This document shows positions 47,344 to 56,853 of a DNA stretch of 64,000 bases, one piece after another; the first letter of the stretch is position 1, and each line of letters begins with the position of its first letter. This DNA comes from an uncultured Oceanospirillaceae bacterium. GTDB lineage: Bacteria > Pseudomonadota > Gammaproteobacteria > Pseudomonadales > Balneatricaceae. Under the pieces are notes generated by a model that searched no databases, was not told the origin of the DNA, and saw only the letters and a list, made by a program, of their open reading frames with translations. The stretch lies in assembly GCA_937138495.1 (NCBI GenBank), contig CAKZPE010000006.1, positions 104,624 through 168,623 on the forward strand, given 5' to 3'. The position numbers were made by a program, and so were the translations under genes.

Positions 47344-48453
47344 TCAGACGACCATGTCTACCTGTTGAACCGAGCCGGAATCGCCCGATTCAGTCAGATA
47401 AAAGCCGGTTGCCCGCACCCGGCCGTTGGTTTGGTTGTCACTGCCTTTAATATCGAAAGGGGTTTCGGCAGAGCCAAGATAGATGGCGCCGATGCCGCGG
47501 TCAGCCAGTGATTCGAGTTTGTCTTCAGTGGTGGTTTTGGTCCACAGCTGCAGGCTGTCAAAGATGCTGTCGTTTTCATCGATGTAGCCGTTGCCGTCTT
47601 CGTCATACTGGGCCAGGTCGGCAAAACCGTCGCCGCTGCGGGCGCCGAACAGCTCGGTACCGTCGTTGATCACGCCGTCGTTATTCTTATCCAGTGCCAG
47701 CATGGCGCTGTTGCCGTTCAGGTAGCTGATGAGTTCAGCATCCCCGTCAGTATCCAGATCAAAGCTGAATTTTTCATCGCTCAGGTCGGCAGCTTCCCCC
47801 TGAAAGTTGATGATCAGCGGATCTGCAAAGGTGACTTCCTGAGTCATCTCATATTCCCGCGTTTCGGTGTAGCTGCGTTCCATCTTCAGTTGCATGGAAA
47901 GGTCGAATTCACGGCCGTCAGCGGTTTTGACGATGCCGCAGCTGGAGAATTCCGTGCATTCGTATTCGGAAACGGTTTCTTTCATCTTAACCGTTACTTC
48001 CAGTTTGGCGGGTTGCAAGTCAGGCATGTCAGGCATGTCGCTGGCATTCGCCTGCTTGGCCTGGCTGATCAGGGCCATGATGTTGCTGTTATCTGTCGTG
48101 GCAGTGACCCGCTGGCCGCTGACGGCCTGTAGCAGCCCCTGAAACAGTCTGTCCTTCGCTAACTGTTGCTGGTTGGTAACCTGCTGTTGTTCCGCCGGGT
48201 CACGAAAGCGAAAGCCTTCGTCGGTCATAATCAGAATCGAGGGGGCCGTATTCTGGTCGGCATCATCTGCCTGGCTGTCATCTGTAGTGGTCGGTGGACT
48301 GGCCTGATTAACAGACTCGAGAAAGTCTTTTGCATCGAGAAATAGTTTGCCGAACTGCAGATCACTGTTCAGCGATGCACTGAAACTGTGGGATTCGGTC
48401 TTTTCATGACTTGCACTCAGGTTGATGTAACTGGTGTCGATGATCATTGTCAT
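47344..48453 (-). CDS. hypothetical protein with EF-hand-like calcium-binding loops
   Basis: C-terminal DTDGDAELISYL, DKNNDGVINDGTELF, DEDGNGYIDENDSIF; start probably MTMIIDTSYINL. Confidence 0.75.
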   Translation of the reverse strand: MTMIIDTSYINLSASHEKTESHSFSASLNSDLQFGKLFLDAKDFLESVNQASPPTTTDDSQADDADQNTAPSILIMTDEGFRFRDPAEQQQVTNQQQLAKDRLFQGLLQAVSGQRVTATTDNSNIMALISQAKQANASDMPDMPDLQPAKLEVTVKMKETVSEYECTEFSSCGIVKTADGREFDLSMQLKMERSYTETREYEMTQEVTFADPLIINFQGEAADLSDEKFSFDLDTDGDAELISYLNGNSAMLALDKNNDGVINDGTELFGARSGDGFADLAQYDEDGNGYIDENDSIFDSLQLWTKTTTEDKLESLADRGIGAIYLGSAETPFDIKGSDNQTNGRVRATGFYLTESGDSGSVQQVDMVV

Positions 48454-49321
48454 ACTCCGTGTCGTACTGAAAATAGTACCCGCCCTGACGGTCTCCGTTG
48501 GCCTGTTGCAGGTCACCTTTACTCCCTGGTTACCTTATTTAATGCGTAAGTCCCCCTGTGCCATCAGCGATTACTGATAGCGGAAAACTGCCTGCAGGCC
48601 AGGCGCCGGACGAGCATACCCCTGGGAAGCGGAATATTTGCCGGCTGTTTGCCGTCAGATTCATCTGCTCCCATATCTTCGGGCAAAAAGGTTCTGTGAC
48701 ATCTGAAAACGCAGATACCCTGGCTCGAAACTGTGCATTGAAAGTAACAACCGGCACTGGCGTACTGCTGCAGTCAGTTTTCTGGCTGCAAAGGCGTGCC
48801 TGCCTGATTAATCAGTAAGTTTTATAACCCTACTGATAATGGCCTAATATGTTGATTTTCAATGTTATTTACTCAATTTTATGTATATCTCCGATATACC
48901 TTCTCCTGTATGGGTAACCTGTTACTGGCTGATAGCCCAACTGTCGGCGTCGCCTGTGGCTGCCGTTAGTTCGTTCATTTCAACCGTTTTTCAGGTTGGT
49001 GTTAAAACTGGCAAGAGGAATAAAGCAAAAAGCGGGCCTAAAACGAAAATTCTGTTATGCAAGAAAAATTTCTTATCGTGAAAACGATAGTCAGGGGGAG
49101 GGAATGGAAGGAGTTGGATCTAATTAAGTCGATAAGTTGGCCTTATCTGTGTCGATATTTGTCTAAAATGCGGCGATATTACGCATATTTGCCAATGCGT
49201 ATTCCGTTAGTCTGTAGGCTGGCGCTATCGGGTATATGATGATTGGTATTAGTCGCGCCGGTACAAAAAATATACATTTTTTGTTTACGACGCTTGCCTT
49301 TTAAAAAGTGTTAAGGCAGCA

Positions 49322-49350
49322 TCGTGAAAAAATAATTACAAATTTCACGA
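49322..49350. promoter_or_regulatory. 8-bp inverted repeat just upstream of the class-V aminotransferase start
   Basis: TCGTGAAA-13-TTTCACGA ending 12 nt before ATG at 49362. Confidence 0.45.
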
Positions 49351-49361
49351 AGAGCATAATA

Positions 49362-50489
49362 ATGACTAATATTTCATCTCCTGTGGATCCTAACGGTCTG
49401 CTTGAATATTCCGTGGTTTATACCGACCGTTCCCTGAACCACATGTCCAAATCTTTCCAGAGCGTGATGAATGATATTTCCCGCACTCTGAAATCTGTTT
49501 ATCAGGCAGACGCTGTTGCTGTCGTACCCGGCAGTGGTACGTTTGGTATGGAAGCGGTTGCCCGCCAGTTTGCTAATAACAAAAAAGCGCTGGTTATCCG
49601 TAACGGCTGGTTCAGTTTCCGCTGGACGCAAATTTTTGAAATGGCAGACCTGTCATCCAGCTGCACAGTGATGAAGGCCCGTCAGACTGAAGAGGGTAGC
49701 CAGGCACCTTTCGCGCCAGCGCCAATCGATGAAGTTGTGGCCGCTATTCACGCTGAAAAGCCGGACGTTGTTTTCGCACCGCATGTCGAAACCTCTTCTG
49801 GCATGATTTTGCCGTCTGATTACATTCAGGCCGTTGCTGAAGCAGTACATGCTGTAGGTGGCCTGTTTGTACTGGATTGCATTGCATCCGGCGCAATCTG
49901 GGTAGATATGAAAGCCCACGGCGTGGATGTGCTGATCAGTGCACCACAAAAAGGCTGGAGCGGTTCGCCGTGCTGCGGTCTGGTGATGATGAACCAGCGC
50001 GCGCTGGCAGTTCTGGAAACCACTGAAAGCAACAGCTTCGCCTGTGACCTGAAAAAGTGGCTGCAAATTATGAATGCCTACGAAGGCGGTGCACACGCGT
50101 ACCACGCCACGATGCCGACTGATTCGCTGGCCAGCTTTGCTCAAGTGATGAAGGAAACGGAAGAATACGGTTTCGATAAAGTCTGTGCAGCTCAGCAGGC
50201 GCTGGGTGACAAGGTCCGTGCGCTGCTGGTCAGCAAAGGCATTAAGAGTGTTGCTGCTGAAGGCTTCCAGGCGCCGGGTGTTGTGGTGAGCTATACCGGT
50301 GATGCCGGATTCCAGAATGGCAGCAAGTTTGCTGCTGAAGGTATGCAGATCGCTGCGGGCGTACCCCTGCAGTGTGATGAGCCAGCCGATTTCCAGACCT
50401 TCCGTCTGGGTCTGTTTGGTCTGGATAAGCTGTACGATGTTGATGCAGCTGTTGCCAGGTTTGAGCAAACTCTGGAGAGAGTTCTGTAA
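49362..50489 (+). CDS. class-V PLP-dependent aminotransferase (alanine/serine-glyoxylate aminotransferase-like)
   Basis: VPGSGTFGMEAVARQFANNKKALVIRNGWFSFRW; PLP-Lys motif DVLISAPQKGWSGSPCCGLVMM. Confidence 0.88.
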   Translation: MTNISSPVDPNGLLEYSVVYTDRSLNHMSKSFQSVMNDISRTLKSVYQADAVAVVPGSGTFGMEAVARQFANNKKALVIRNGWFSFRWTQIFEMADLSSSCTVMKARQTEEGSQAPFAPAPIDEVVAAIHAEKPDVVFAPHVETSSGMILPSDYIQAVAEAVHAVGGLFVLDCIASGAIWVDMKAHGVDVLISAPQKGWSGSPCCGLVMMNQRALAVLETTESNSFACDLKKWLQIMNAYEGGAHAYHATMPTDSLASFAQVMKETEEYGFDKVCAAQQALGDKVRALLVSKGIKSVAAEGFQAPGVVVSYTGDAGFQNGSKFAAEGMQIAAGVPLQCDEPADFQTFRLGLFGLDKLYDVDAAVARFEQTLERVL

Positions 50490-50492
50490 GCA

Positions 50493-50572
50493 GAACTGGA
50501 GTTTGTTCTACCGTCGCGGCGCTCTTAGCTGAGCGCTCCGGGCACCTGCGGTGATCCCGCAGGTTGGCCCGG
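50493..50572 (+). other. cluster of three consecutive hairpins in the intergenic region
   Basis: AGAAC/GTTCT; GCGCTC-ttagct-GAGCGC (50519-50536); CCGGGC-ACCTGCGG-tgatc-CCGCAGGT-tg-GCCCGG (50538-50572). Confidence 0.65.
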
Positions 50573-50724
50573 GAATCAGCGTTTTGTCACGCATTGCGGA
50601 ATCTGCCGGTAGGTTACAACTGGTACGCAGATTTCATATTAGGGCACCGAAAAAATAACAAATGTAGTGAAAAACGATACCGGACGTCAAAACCCGGTTA
50701 TGATGTTTTTCAAACAAACTTAAT

Positions 50725-51162
50725 ATGGTGAATCAAATGAGAATGATGCCGAAGCTGACGTTGCAAGATGCGCAACTGATCATGCAAGCCTGCGTTGCAA
50801 AAGCAGAAGAAATTAACGTGGATATGGACATTGCCATTACCGATGACAGTGGCAACCTGCTGATGTTCCAGCGCATGGATAATGCCCGCATTACCAGTAT
50901 CGATATCTCTATGGGTAAATCTTTTACCGCCTCCGCCGCCCGTAAATCGACCCGTGAATACGGGGAAGTGAGTGTGCCGGGTAAGCCTGCGTTTGGTATT
51001 AACACCAGTAACCAGGGCCGTTTTTCCATTGTTGCCGGCGGTGTTCCGATTTTTGCCGGTGAACACATTGTGGGTGGTGTGGGCTGCAGTTCCGGTACGC
51101 CGGATCAGGACGAAGTGGTCTCTCAGGCCGGTGTTGACGCGTTTCTTGCGTCACTGAAGTAA
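50725..51162 (+). CDS. GlcG/HbpS-family heme-binding protein
   Basis: 145 aa; LTLQDAQLIMQACVAKAEEINVDMDIAITDDSGNLLMFQRMDNARITSIDISMGKSFTAS...GGVPIFAGEHIVGGVGCSSGTPDQDEVVSQAG. Confidence 0.88.
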   Translation: MVNQMRMMPKLTLQDAQLIMQACVAKAEEINVDMDIAITDDSGNLLMFQRMDNARITSIDISMGKSFTASAARKSTREYGEVSVPGKPAFGINTSNQGRFSIVAGGVPIFAGEHIVGGVGCSSGTPDQDEVVSQAGVDAFLASLK

Positions 51163-51191
51163 TCCTTAAATCCCTTTTATGAATTTATACC

Positions 51192-51213
51192 GGGCCCGGT
51201 TTTAACCGGGCCT
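51192..51213 (+). terminator. GC-rich perfect hairpin downstream of the GlcG/HbpS-like gene
   Basis: GGCCCGGTT tt AACCGGGCC followed by TGTTT. Confidence 0.5.
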
Positions 51214-51257
51214 GTTTAGTTGCCGGTGTCTGTTTGCCGGCAAGAGGTAAGAAAAAT

Positions 51258-52508
51258 ATGTTTAATAAACAAGACCGTATAGACGCGTTTGATGCTGAGC
51301 TGTGGACCGCAATGCAGGCTGAAGAAGCCCGTCAGGAAGAGCATGTTGAGCTGATTGCTTCAGAAAACTATACCAGCCCGCTGGTGATGCAGGCTCAGGG
51401 TTCAGGCCTGACCAATAAGTATGCGGAAGGTTATCCTGGCAAGCGTTATTACGGTGGCTGCGAACACGTTGATGTGGTTGAACAACTGGCCATTGACCGT
51501 GCCAAAGCGCTGTTTGGTGCGGATTATGCCAACGTGCAGCCACACTCCGGTTCCCAAGCTAACTCTGCTGTATATATGGCGCTGTGCGAGCCGGGTGATA
51601 CGGTTCTGGGCATGAGCCTGGCCCACGGTGGCCACCTGACTCATGGTTCCAAGGTTAGCTTTTCGGGCAAGATCTATAACGCGGTTCAGTACGGTCTGAA
51701 TGATGCGGGTGAAATTGATTACGCCGAAGTTGAACGTCTGGCGAAAGAGCATCAGCCAAAGATGATCGTTGCCGGTTTCTCTGCGTACTCCCGGATCATC
51801 GACTGGCAGAAGTTCCGCGACATCGCGGATATGGTTGGCGCGTATCTGTTTGTGGATATGGCACACGTTGCCGGTCTGGTGGCCGCTGGCCTGTACCCGA
51901 ATCCGGTACCGGTGGCGGATGTGGTTACCACCACTACCCATAAGACCCTGCGGGGCCCCCGTGGTGGTCTGATCATTGCCCGCGCGAATGCGGAGATTGA
52001 GAAGAAGCTGAACGGTGCGGTATTCCCGGGCGGCCAGGGTGGCCCACTGATGCACATTATCGCGGCTAAAGCTGTCGCATTCAAAGAAGCGCTGGCGCCT
52101 GATTTTAAGGATTATCAGCAGCAGGTGTTGGATAACGCCCGTGCCATGGCAGAGGTTTTCATTGAGCGTGGTTACGATGTTGTCTCCGGTGGTACCGATG
52201 ATCATCTATTCTTATTAAGTCTGATCAAACAGGGCATTACCGGTAAAGATGCTGATGCGGCGCTGGGCCGGGCAAACATTACCGTGAATAAAAACTCGGT
52301 ACCGAATGATCCGCAGTCACCGTTCGTGACCAGTGGTCTGCGGATTGGTACCCCGGCGGTGACCAGCCGTGGTTTCAATGTGGATGACTGCCGTCAGCTG
52401 ACCGGCTGGATCTGCGATGTACTGGAAGACATGGATAACCAGACGGTTATTGATGACGTGAAAAACAAAGTTCTGGCGCTGTGCGCAGAGCATCCGGTTT
52501 ACCGCTAA
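51258..52508 (+). CDS. glyA: serine hydroxymethyltransferase, copy 2
   Basis: Start [16 protein letters not shown] at 51258; highly similar to the 22218-23483 product along its length. Confidence 0.96.
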   Translation: MFNKQDRIDAFDAELWTAMQAEEARQEEHVELIASENYTSPLVMQAQGSGLTNKYAEGYPGKRYYGGCEHVDVVEQLAIDRAKALFGADYANVQPHSGSQANSAVYMALCEPGDTVLGMSLAHGGHLTHGSKVSFSGKIYNAVQYGLNDAGEIDYAEVERLAKEHQPKMIVAGFSAYSRIIDWQKFRDIADMVGAYLFVDMAHVAGLVAAGLYPNPVPVADVVTTTTHKTLRGPRGGLIIARANAEIEKKLNGAVFPGGQGGPLMHIIAAKAVAFKEALAPDFKDYQQQVLDNARAMAEVFIERGYDVVSGGTDDHLFLLSLIKQGITGKDADAALGRANITVNKNSVPNDPQSPFVTSGLRIGTPAVTSRGFNVDDCRQLTGWICDVLEDMDNQTVIDDVKNKVLALCAEHPVYR

Positions 52509-52572
52509 GCGATAAACCACTTACGGGCAGGGTATTCAGGCGGTGAGGGCCTGAATACCGGAGGGCTAAAAG

Positions 52573-53958
52573 ATGAATATCAGTGTTTTTGATCTGTTTA
52601 AAATTGGTATCGGACCGTCCAGTTCACATACTGTGGGACCGATGCGTGCCGCGCTGGACTTTGTTGCCAGACTGCGTGAACGTGGCTGCCTGCAGCAGGT
52701 GAGCGGTGTAAAGATTGAGCTGTTCGGTTCACTCGGTGCGACCGGTGTGGGCCACGGTTCCGGACCCGCCGTTATTCTGGGCCTGGAAGGTCAGGCACCT
52801 GAAACCATTGACCCTGCGTATATGCAGCCCCGGCTGGATGAGATTAAACAGCAGGCGAAGCTGTCGCTGGACGGTGAGCACGAGATCAGTTTTGTTGAAG
52901 AAGATGACCTGTTATACATCTTTGCCCCTTTGCCGCAGCACCCGAACGGTATGCGTTTCAGTGCCCGTGACGCAGCCGGTATCGGCCTGTTTACCCGGGA
53001 GTATTTCTCGGTGGGCGGTGGTTTCGTGGTGGATGAAGATGAAATTGATTCTGCGGAACAGGCGGTCCATGACGATGATGATACGGTGCTGCCGTATCCG
53101 TTCGAGACCATGGAGCAGCTGTTAGGCCACTGCAAGTCCAGTGGTTTGTCTATCAGCGAGATCATGATGGCGAACGAAACAGTTCATCGCAGTGCTGATG
53201 AGGTGCGTCAGGGCTTGCTGGATATCTGGCATGTGATGCAGGCCTGTGTACAGCGTGGCTGCGATATTGAGGGGACGTTGCCCGGTGGCCTGGATGTTAA
53301 GCGCCGTGCCCCTGAACTGTTTAAAAAACTGATGGGCCGTCCTGAAGCGGCGTTGCGTGATCCGCTGTCCGCACTGGACTGGGTGAACCTCTACGCGCTG
53401 GCGGTGAATGAAGAGAACGCGGCCGGTGGCCGGGTGGTCACAGCCCCTACCAACGGTGCAGCAGGTATCGTGCCTGCAGTGCTGCATTATTATATGCGTT
53501 TCTATTATTCCGGCAGCGAGAGCGGTGTGGTGCGTTTCATGCTGACAGCTGCAGCTGTGGGCATGTTATGTAAACGTAATGCTTCGATCTCCGGCGCTGA
53601 GGTGGGTTGTCAGGGTGAGGTCGGTTCGGCCTGTGCCATGGCGGCAGCCGGTCTGGCAGCGGTTTCTGGCGGTACGCCTGAGCAGATTGAGAATGCGGCT
53701 GAAATCGGTATGGAGCATAACCTGGGTCTGACCTGTGACCCGATTGCCGGTCTGGTGCAGGTGCCATGTATTGAACGTAATGCGATGGCATCCATTAAGG
53801 CGATCAATGCCAGCCGTATAGCCCTGAATGGTGATGGTGATCACTTCGTGAGTCTTGATAAAGTAATTAAGACCATGCGGGATACCGGCGCCGATATGCA
53901 GAGTAAATATAAAGAAACTTCGCAGGGTGGTCTGGCGGTTAACGTAATCGAGTGTTAA
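52573..53958 (+). CDS. sdaA: L-serine ammonia-lyase
   Basis: [76 protein letters not shown]. Confidence 0.96.
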   Translation: MNISVFDLFKIGIGPSSSHTVGPMRAALDFVARLRERGCLQQVSGVKIELFGSLGATGVGHGSGPAVILGLEGQAPETIDPAYMQPRLDEIKQQAKLSLDGEHEISFVEEDDLLYIFAPLPQHPNGMRFSARDAAGIGLFTREYFSVGGGFVVDEDEIDSAEQAVHDDDDTVLPYPFETMEQLLGHCKSSGLSISEIMMANETVHRSADEVRQGLLDIWHVMQACVQRGCDIEGTLPGGLDVKRRAPELFKKLMGRPEAALRDPLSALDWVNLYALAVNEENAAGGRVVTAPTNGAAGIVPAVLHYYMRFYYSGSESGVVRFMLTAAAVGMLCKRNASISGAEVGCQGEVGSACAMAAAGLAAVSGGTPEQIENAAEIGMEHNLGLTCDPIAGLVQVPCIERNAMASIKAINASRIALNGDGDHFVSLDKVIKTMRDTGADMQSKYKETSQGGLAVNVIEC

Positions 53959-54168
53959 AACGCGACCTTTGACGACGCATTTGGCTAAATATTGGACACT
54001 GGTCTTATTGCGGCTACGATGTGTCGTTTTTAGTATGTACCTGAGAGTGAAAAGTCGTAAATAATACCGCTTTCCCGAATACGGGCTTTATCCCTGTGGA
54101 TAAGGCTGTTTTCGGGCAGCAATAATAAACAATAAAAGAGCCAACCAGCTTAATAGAGGTAGTGAGTA

Positions 54169-55812
54169 ATGGAACGCGAATCCATGGAATTTGACGTCGT
54201 CATCGTCGGTGCCGGACCTGCAGGTCTGTCCACCGCATGCCGACTGATGCAACTGGCCAATGAGAAAGATCAGGAACTGACTGTTTGTGTGGTCGAGAAA
54301 GGTTCCGAAGTCGGTGCTCATATCCTGTCCGGTGCGGTGGTTGAACCCCGTGCACTGAACGAACTGTTCCCGGACTGGAAAGAACAGGGCGCACCGCTGA
54401 ACACTGCGGTAACCGAAGACCAGATTTTCATGCTGAAAGATGCTGAAAACGCTAAGAAAATTCCAAACGCACTGGTTCCTAAAACCATGCACAACGAAGG
54501 CAACTACATTGCCAGCGTTGGTAACCTTTGCCGCTGGTTGGGTGAGCAGGCTGAGCAACTGGGTGTTGAAGTATTTCCGGGCTTCCCTGCTGCAAACGTT
54601 ATTTATGGCGATGATGGCCGCGTTGCGGGTATCGGTACCGGTGATATGGGTCTGGATGAAGAAGGTAACCAGAAAGACTCTTACATGCCGGGTATGGACC
54701 TGCTGGCCAAGTACACTATCTTCACCGAAGGTTGCCGCGGTCACCTGGGCAAAGAGCTGATTGCCAAGTTCAACCTGAACGAAGGTAAAGATGCTCAGCA
54801 TTACGGTATCGGTATTAAAGAACTGTGGGACATTGATCCGGCTAAACACCAGCCAGGTCTGGTTGTTCACGGTGCTGGCTGGCCTCTGACGGATGCCAGC
54901 GGCGGTTTCTTCCTGTACCACACGGATAACAATCAGGTGGTTGTCGGTCTGATTACCGACCTGAACTACTCTAACCCGCACCTGAGCCCGTTCGACGAGT
55001 TCCAGCGCATGAAGCACCATCCGGAGCTGAAGCAGTATCTGGAAGGCGGTACCCGTGTGTCTTACGGTGCCCGTGCCATTGCGAAAGGCGGCCTGAATTC
55101 GCTGCCGAAAATGACCATGCCAGGTGCACTGCTGTTAGGCTGCGATGCCGGTACCCTGAACTTCTCCAAGATCAAAGGTACTCACACAGCAATGAAGTCC
55201 GGCATGATTGCTGCTGAAACGCTGTTTGATGCCCTGAGCGCCGGTGATGAAGGCGGTCGTGACCTGACGGCTTATGCAGAAAACTTCAATGATTCCTGGT
55301 TGTACGAAGAACTGTACAAGAGCCGTAACTTCGGCCCTGCTATGCACAAGTTTGGCACGATTCTGGGCGGTGCGTTCAACTTCATCGATCAGAACCTGTT
55401 CAGCATTCCGGTTACCCTGCACGACAACAAGCCTGACTATGCTGAAATGAAGCTGGCCAGCGAGTGCCCGGTAATTGAATATCCTAAGCCGGACGGTGTG
55501 ATCAGCTTTGATAAGTCTTCTTCTGTGTTCCTGTCGTTCACGAACCACGAAGAAAATCAGCCATGTCACCTGCAGCTGACGGATGCGTCAATTCCGATGA
55601 CGTCGAACCTGCAGAAGTTTGCAGAACCTGCGCAGCGTTTCTGCCCGGCGGGCGTTTATGAAATCGTTGAAGATGATGACGGTTCACAGCGCTTCCAGAT
55701 CAACTCACAGAACTGCGTTCACTGTAAGACCTGTGACATTAAGGATCCTGCCCAGAACATTACCTGGGTTACCCCTGAAGGGGGCGGCGGTCCTAACTAT
55801 CCAAACATGTAA
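54169..55812 (+). CDS. electron transfer flavoprotein-ubiquinone oxidoreductase
   Basis: FAD motif VVIVGAGPAGLSTACRL; C-terminal 4Fe-4S CVHCKTCDIKDPAQNITWVTPEGGGGPNYPNM. Confidence 0.96.
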   Translation: MERESMEFDVVIVGAGPAGLSTACRLMQLANEKDQELTVCVVEKGSEVGAHILSGAVVEPRALNELFPDWKEQGAPLNTAVTEDQIFMLKDAENAKKIPNALVPKTMHNEGNYIASVGNLCRWLGEQAEQLGVEVFPGFPAANVIYGDDGRVAGIGTGDMGLDEEGNQKDSYMPGMDLLAKYTIFTEGCRGHLGKELIAKFNLNEGKDAQHYGIGIKELWDIDPAKHQPGLVVHGAGWPLTDASGGFFLYHTDNNQVVVGLITDLNYSNPHLSPFDEFQRMKHHPELKQYLEGGTRVSYGARAIAKGGLNSLPKMTMPGALLLGCDAGTLNFSKIKGTHTAMKSGMIAAETLFDALSAGDEGGRDLTAYAENFNDSWLYEELYKSRNFGPAMHKFGTILGGAFNFIDQNLFSIPVTLHDNKPDYAEMKLASECPVIEYPKPDGVISFDKSSSVFLSFTNHEENQPCHLQLTDASIPMTSNLQKFAEPAQRFCPAGVYEIVEDDDGSQRFQINSQNCVHCKTCDIKDPAQNITWVTPEGGGGPNYPNM

Positions 55813-55832
55813 GCTTTTAGAAAGCTTATTAA

Positions 55833-55869
55833 GGAAAGCGTGATGCTGCCCATTGGCCACGCTTTCTTT
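55833..55869 (+). terminator. terminator-like hairpin after ETF-QO
   Basis: GAAAGCGTG ... CACGCTTTCTTT. Confidence 0.6.
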
Positions 55870-55957
55870 GAGCTTATCTGGTCAAGACCCGTTTTGGCTC
55901 AGGTGGCGTAGGGATACGTCACCAACTTTTTTACCTTGTGTATTAACATGTGTAATA

Positions 55958-55990
55958 AACCTCTCCCGGTTTGGGCAGAGGTTTTTTTTT
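55958..55990 (+). terminator. Rho-independent terminator
   Basis: ACCTCTcCC ggttt GGGcAGAGGTTTTTTTTT. Confidence 0.75.
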
Positions 55991-55993
55991 GCC

Positions 55994-56022
55994 AAAAAAA
56001 AGAGCAGCTGAGACTGCTCTTA
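55994..56022 (-). terminator. terminator for the minus-strand racemase-like gene
   Basis: Minus strand: AAGAGCAG tctcag CTGCTCTTTTTTTTGG. Confidence 0.8.
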
Positions 56023-56048
56023 AGGGTTGAAGCATAGAGGGGCTGCGG

Positions 56049-56765
56049 TCAGGCGATGGTGCGGTTAACGGTTGCTGCGACCATCCGGGTCAGGCTGGTT
56101 AAGTCGAATACCGGAAGGGCAAAGCGCTTCTGCAGTGCCGGTGCGAAATGCGACAGGTCGGTACATTCCAGAACAATTGAGCCTACGTCCGGGTTTGCTC
56201 TCAACATATCTTCGACGACGGTGCACAGTTCCTGTTCGAACAGTGCCATATCCAGATCATTGTATTTTGCCTGCAGGATGACGTCGCTGAACTGCTTCTG
56301 TTCCTGCATGCCGGCGACCACAATCGGTTCGTCACCGATACCGACGCCGGTTAAATGATCGGTTGTCAGTGCTTCGCTGTTGGCAACCACTACGCCGACT
56401 TTCTGATCGGATCTGAGCATGCGTGATACCAGAGGTACCTGAATCAGGCTGGACATGAATACCGGAATGTTGACCGCATCCGCCAGTGCTTTCTGGTGCA
56501 ATGCTAAAAAGCCACAGCTGCCGGTAATCGCTTTAACACCTTCGCGCTCAAGTTCCTGAGCTGCTTCGATAAAAGGCTTCAGGAGTTCCGGATCCCGTTC
56601 GCGGATTAAACGGTCAATGGTTGCGCCCTTAACCGTTTTATACAGAATCGGAAAGTCAAAACAGGCCGGGTGTTTAATGTGTCCGTTGGGTTTCGGGAAG
56701 TAGGATTCCAGGGAGATAACTCCGATTGGAACGTCGCAGATGTTAAAGCCACCCTGTAAAATCAT
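56049..56765 (-). CDS. aspartate/glutamate racemase-family protein
   Basis: AITGSCGFLALHQ and IVLECTDLSHFAPALQKRFALPVFDLTSL: conserved Cys positions. Confidence 0.85.
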   Translation of the reverse strand: MILQGGFNICDVPIGVISLESYFPKPNGHIKHPACFDFPILYKTVKGATIDRLIRERDPELLKPFIEAAQELEREGVKAITGSCGFLALHQKALADAVNIPVFMSSLIQVPLVSRMLRSDQKVGVVVANSEALTTDHLTGVGIGDEPIVVAGMQEQKQFSDVILQAKYNDLDMALFEQELCTVVEDMLRANPDVGSIVLECTDLSHFAPALQKRFALPVFDLTSLTRMVAATVNRTIA

Positions 56766-56853
56766 GTCGTTACCTTTTTGTTATAGGGTTTTATGCGGGA
56801 TAAAAGTTTTTGTAATCTTAGCGGTGCCTGGCTGAAAACGGGCTGTTAATGTT

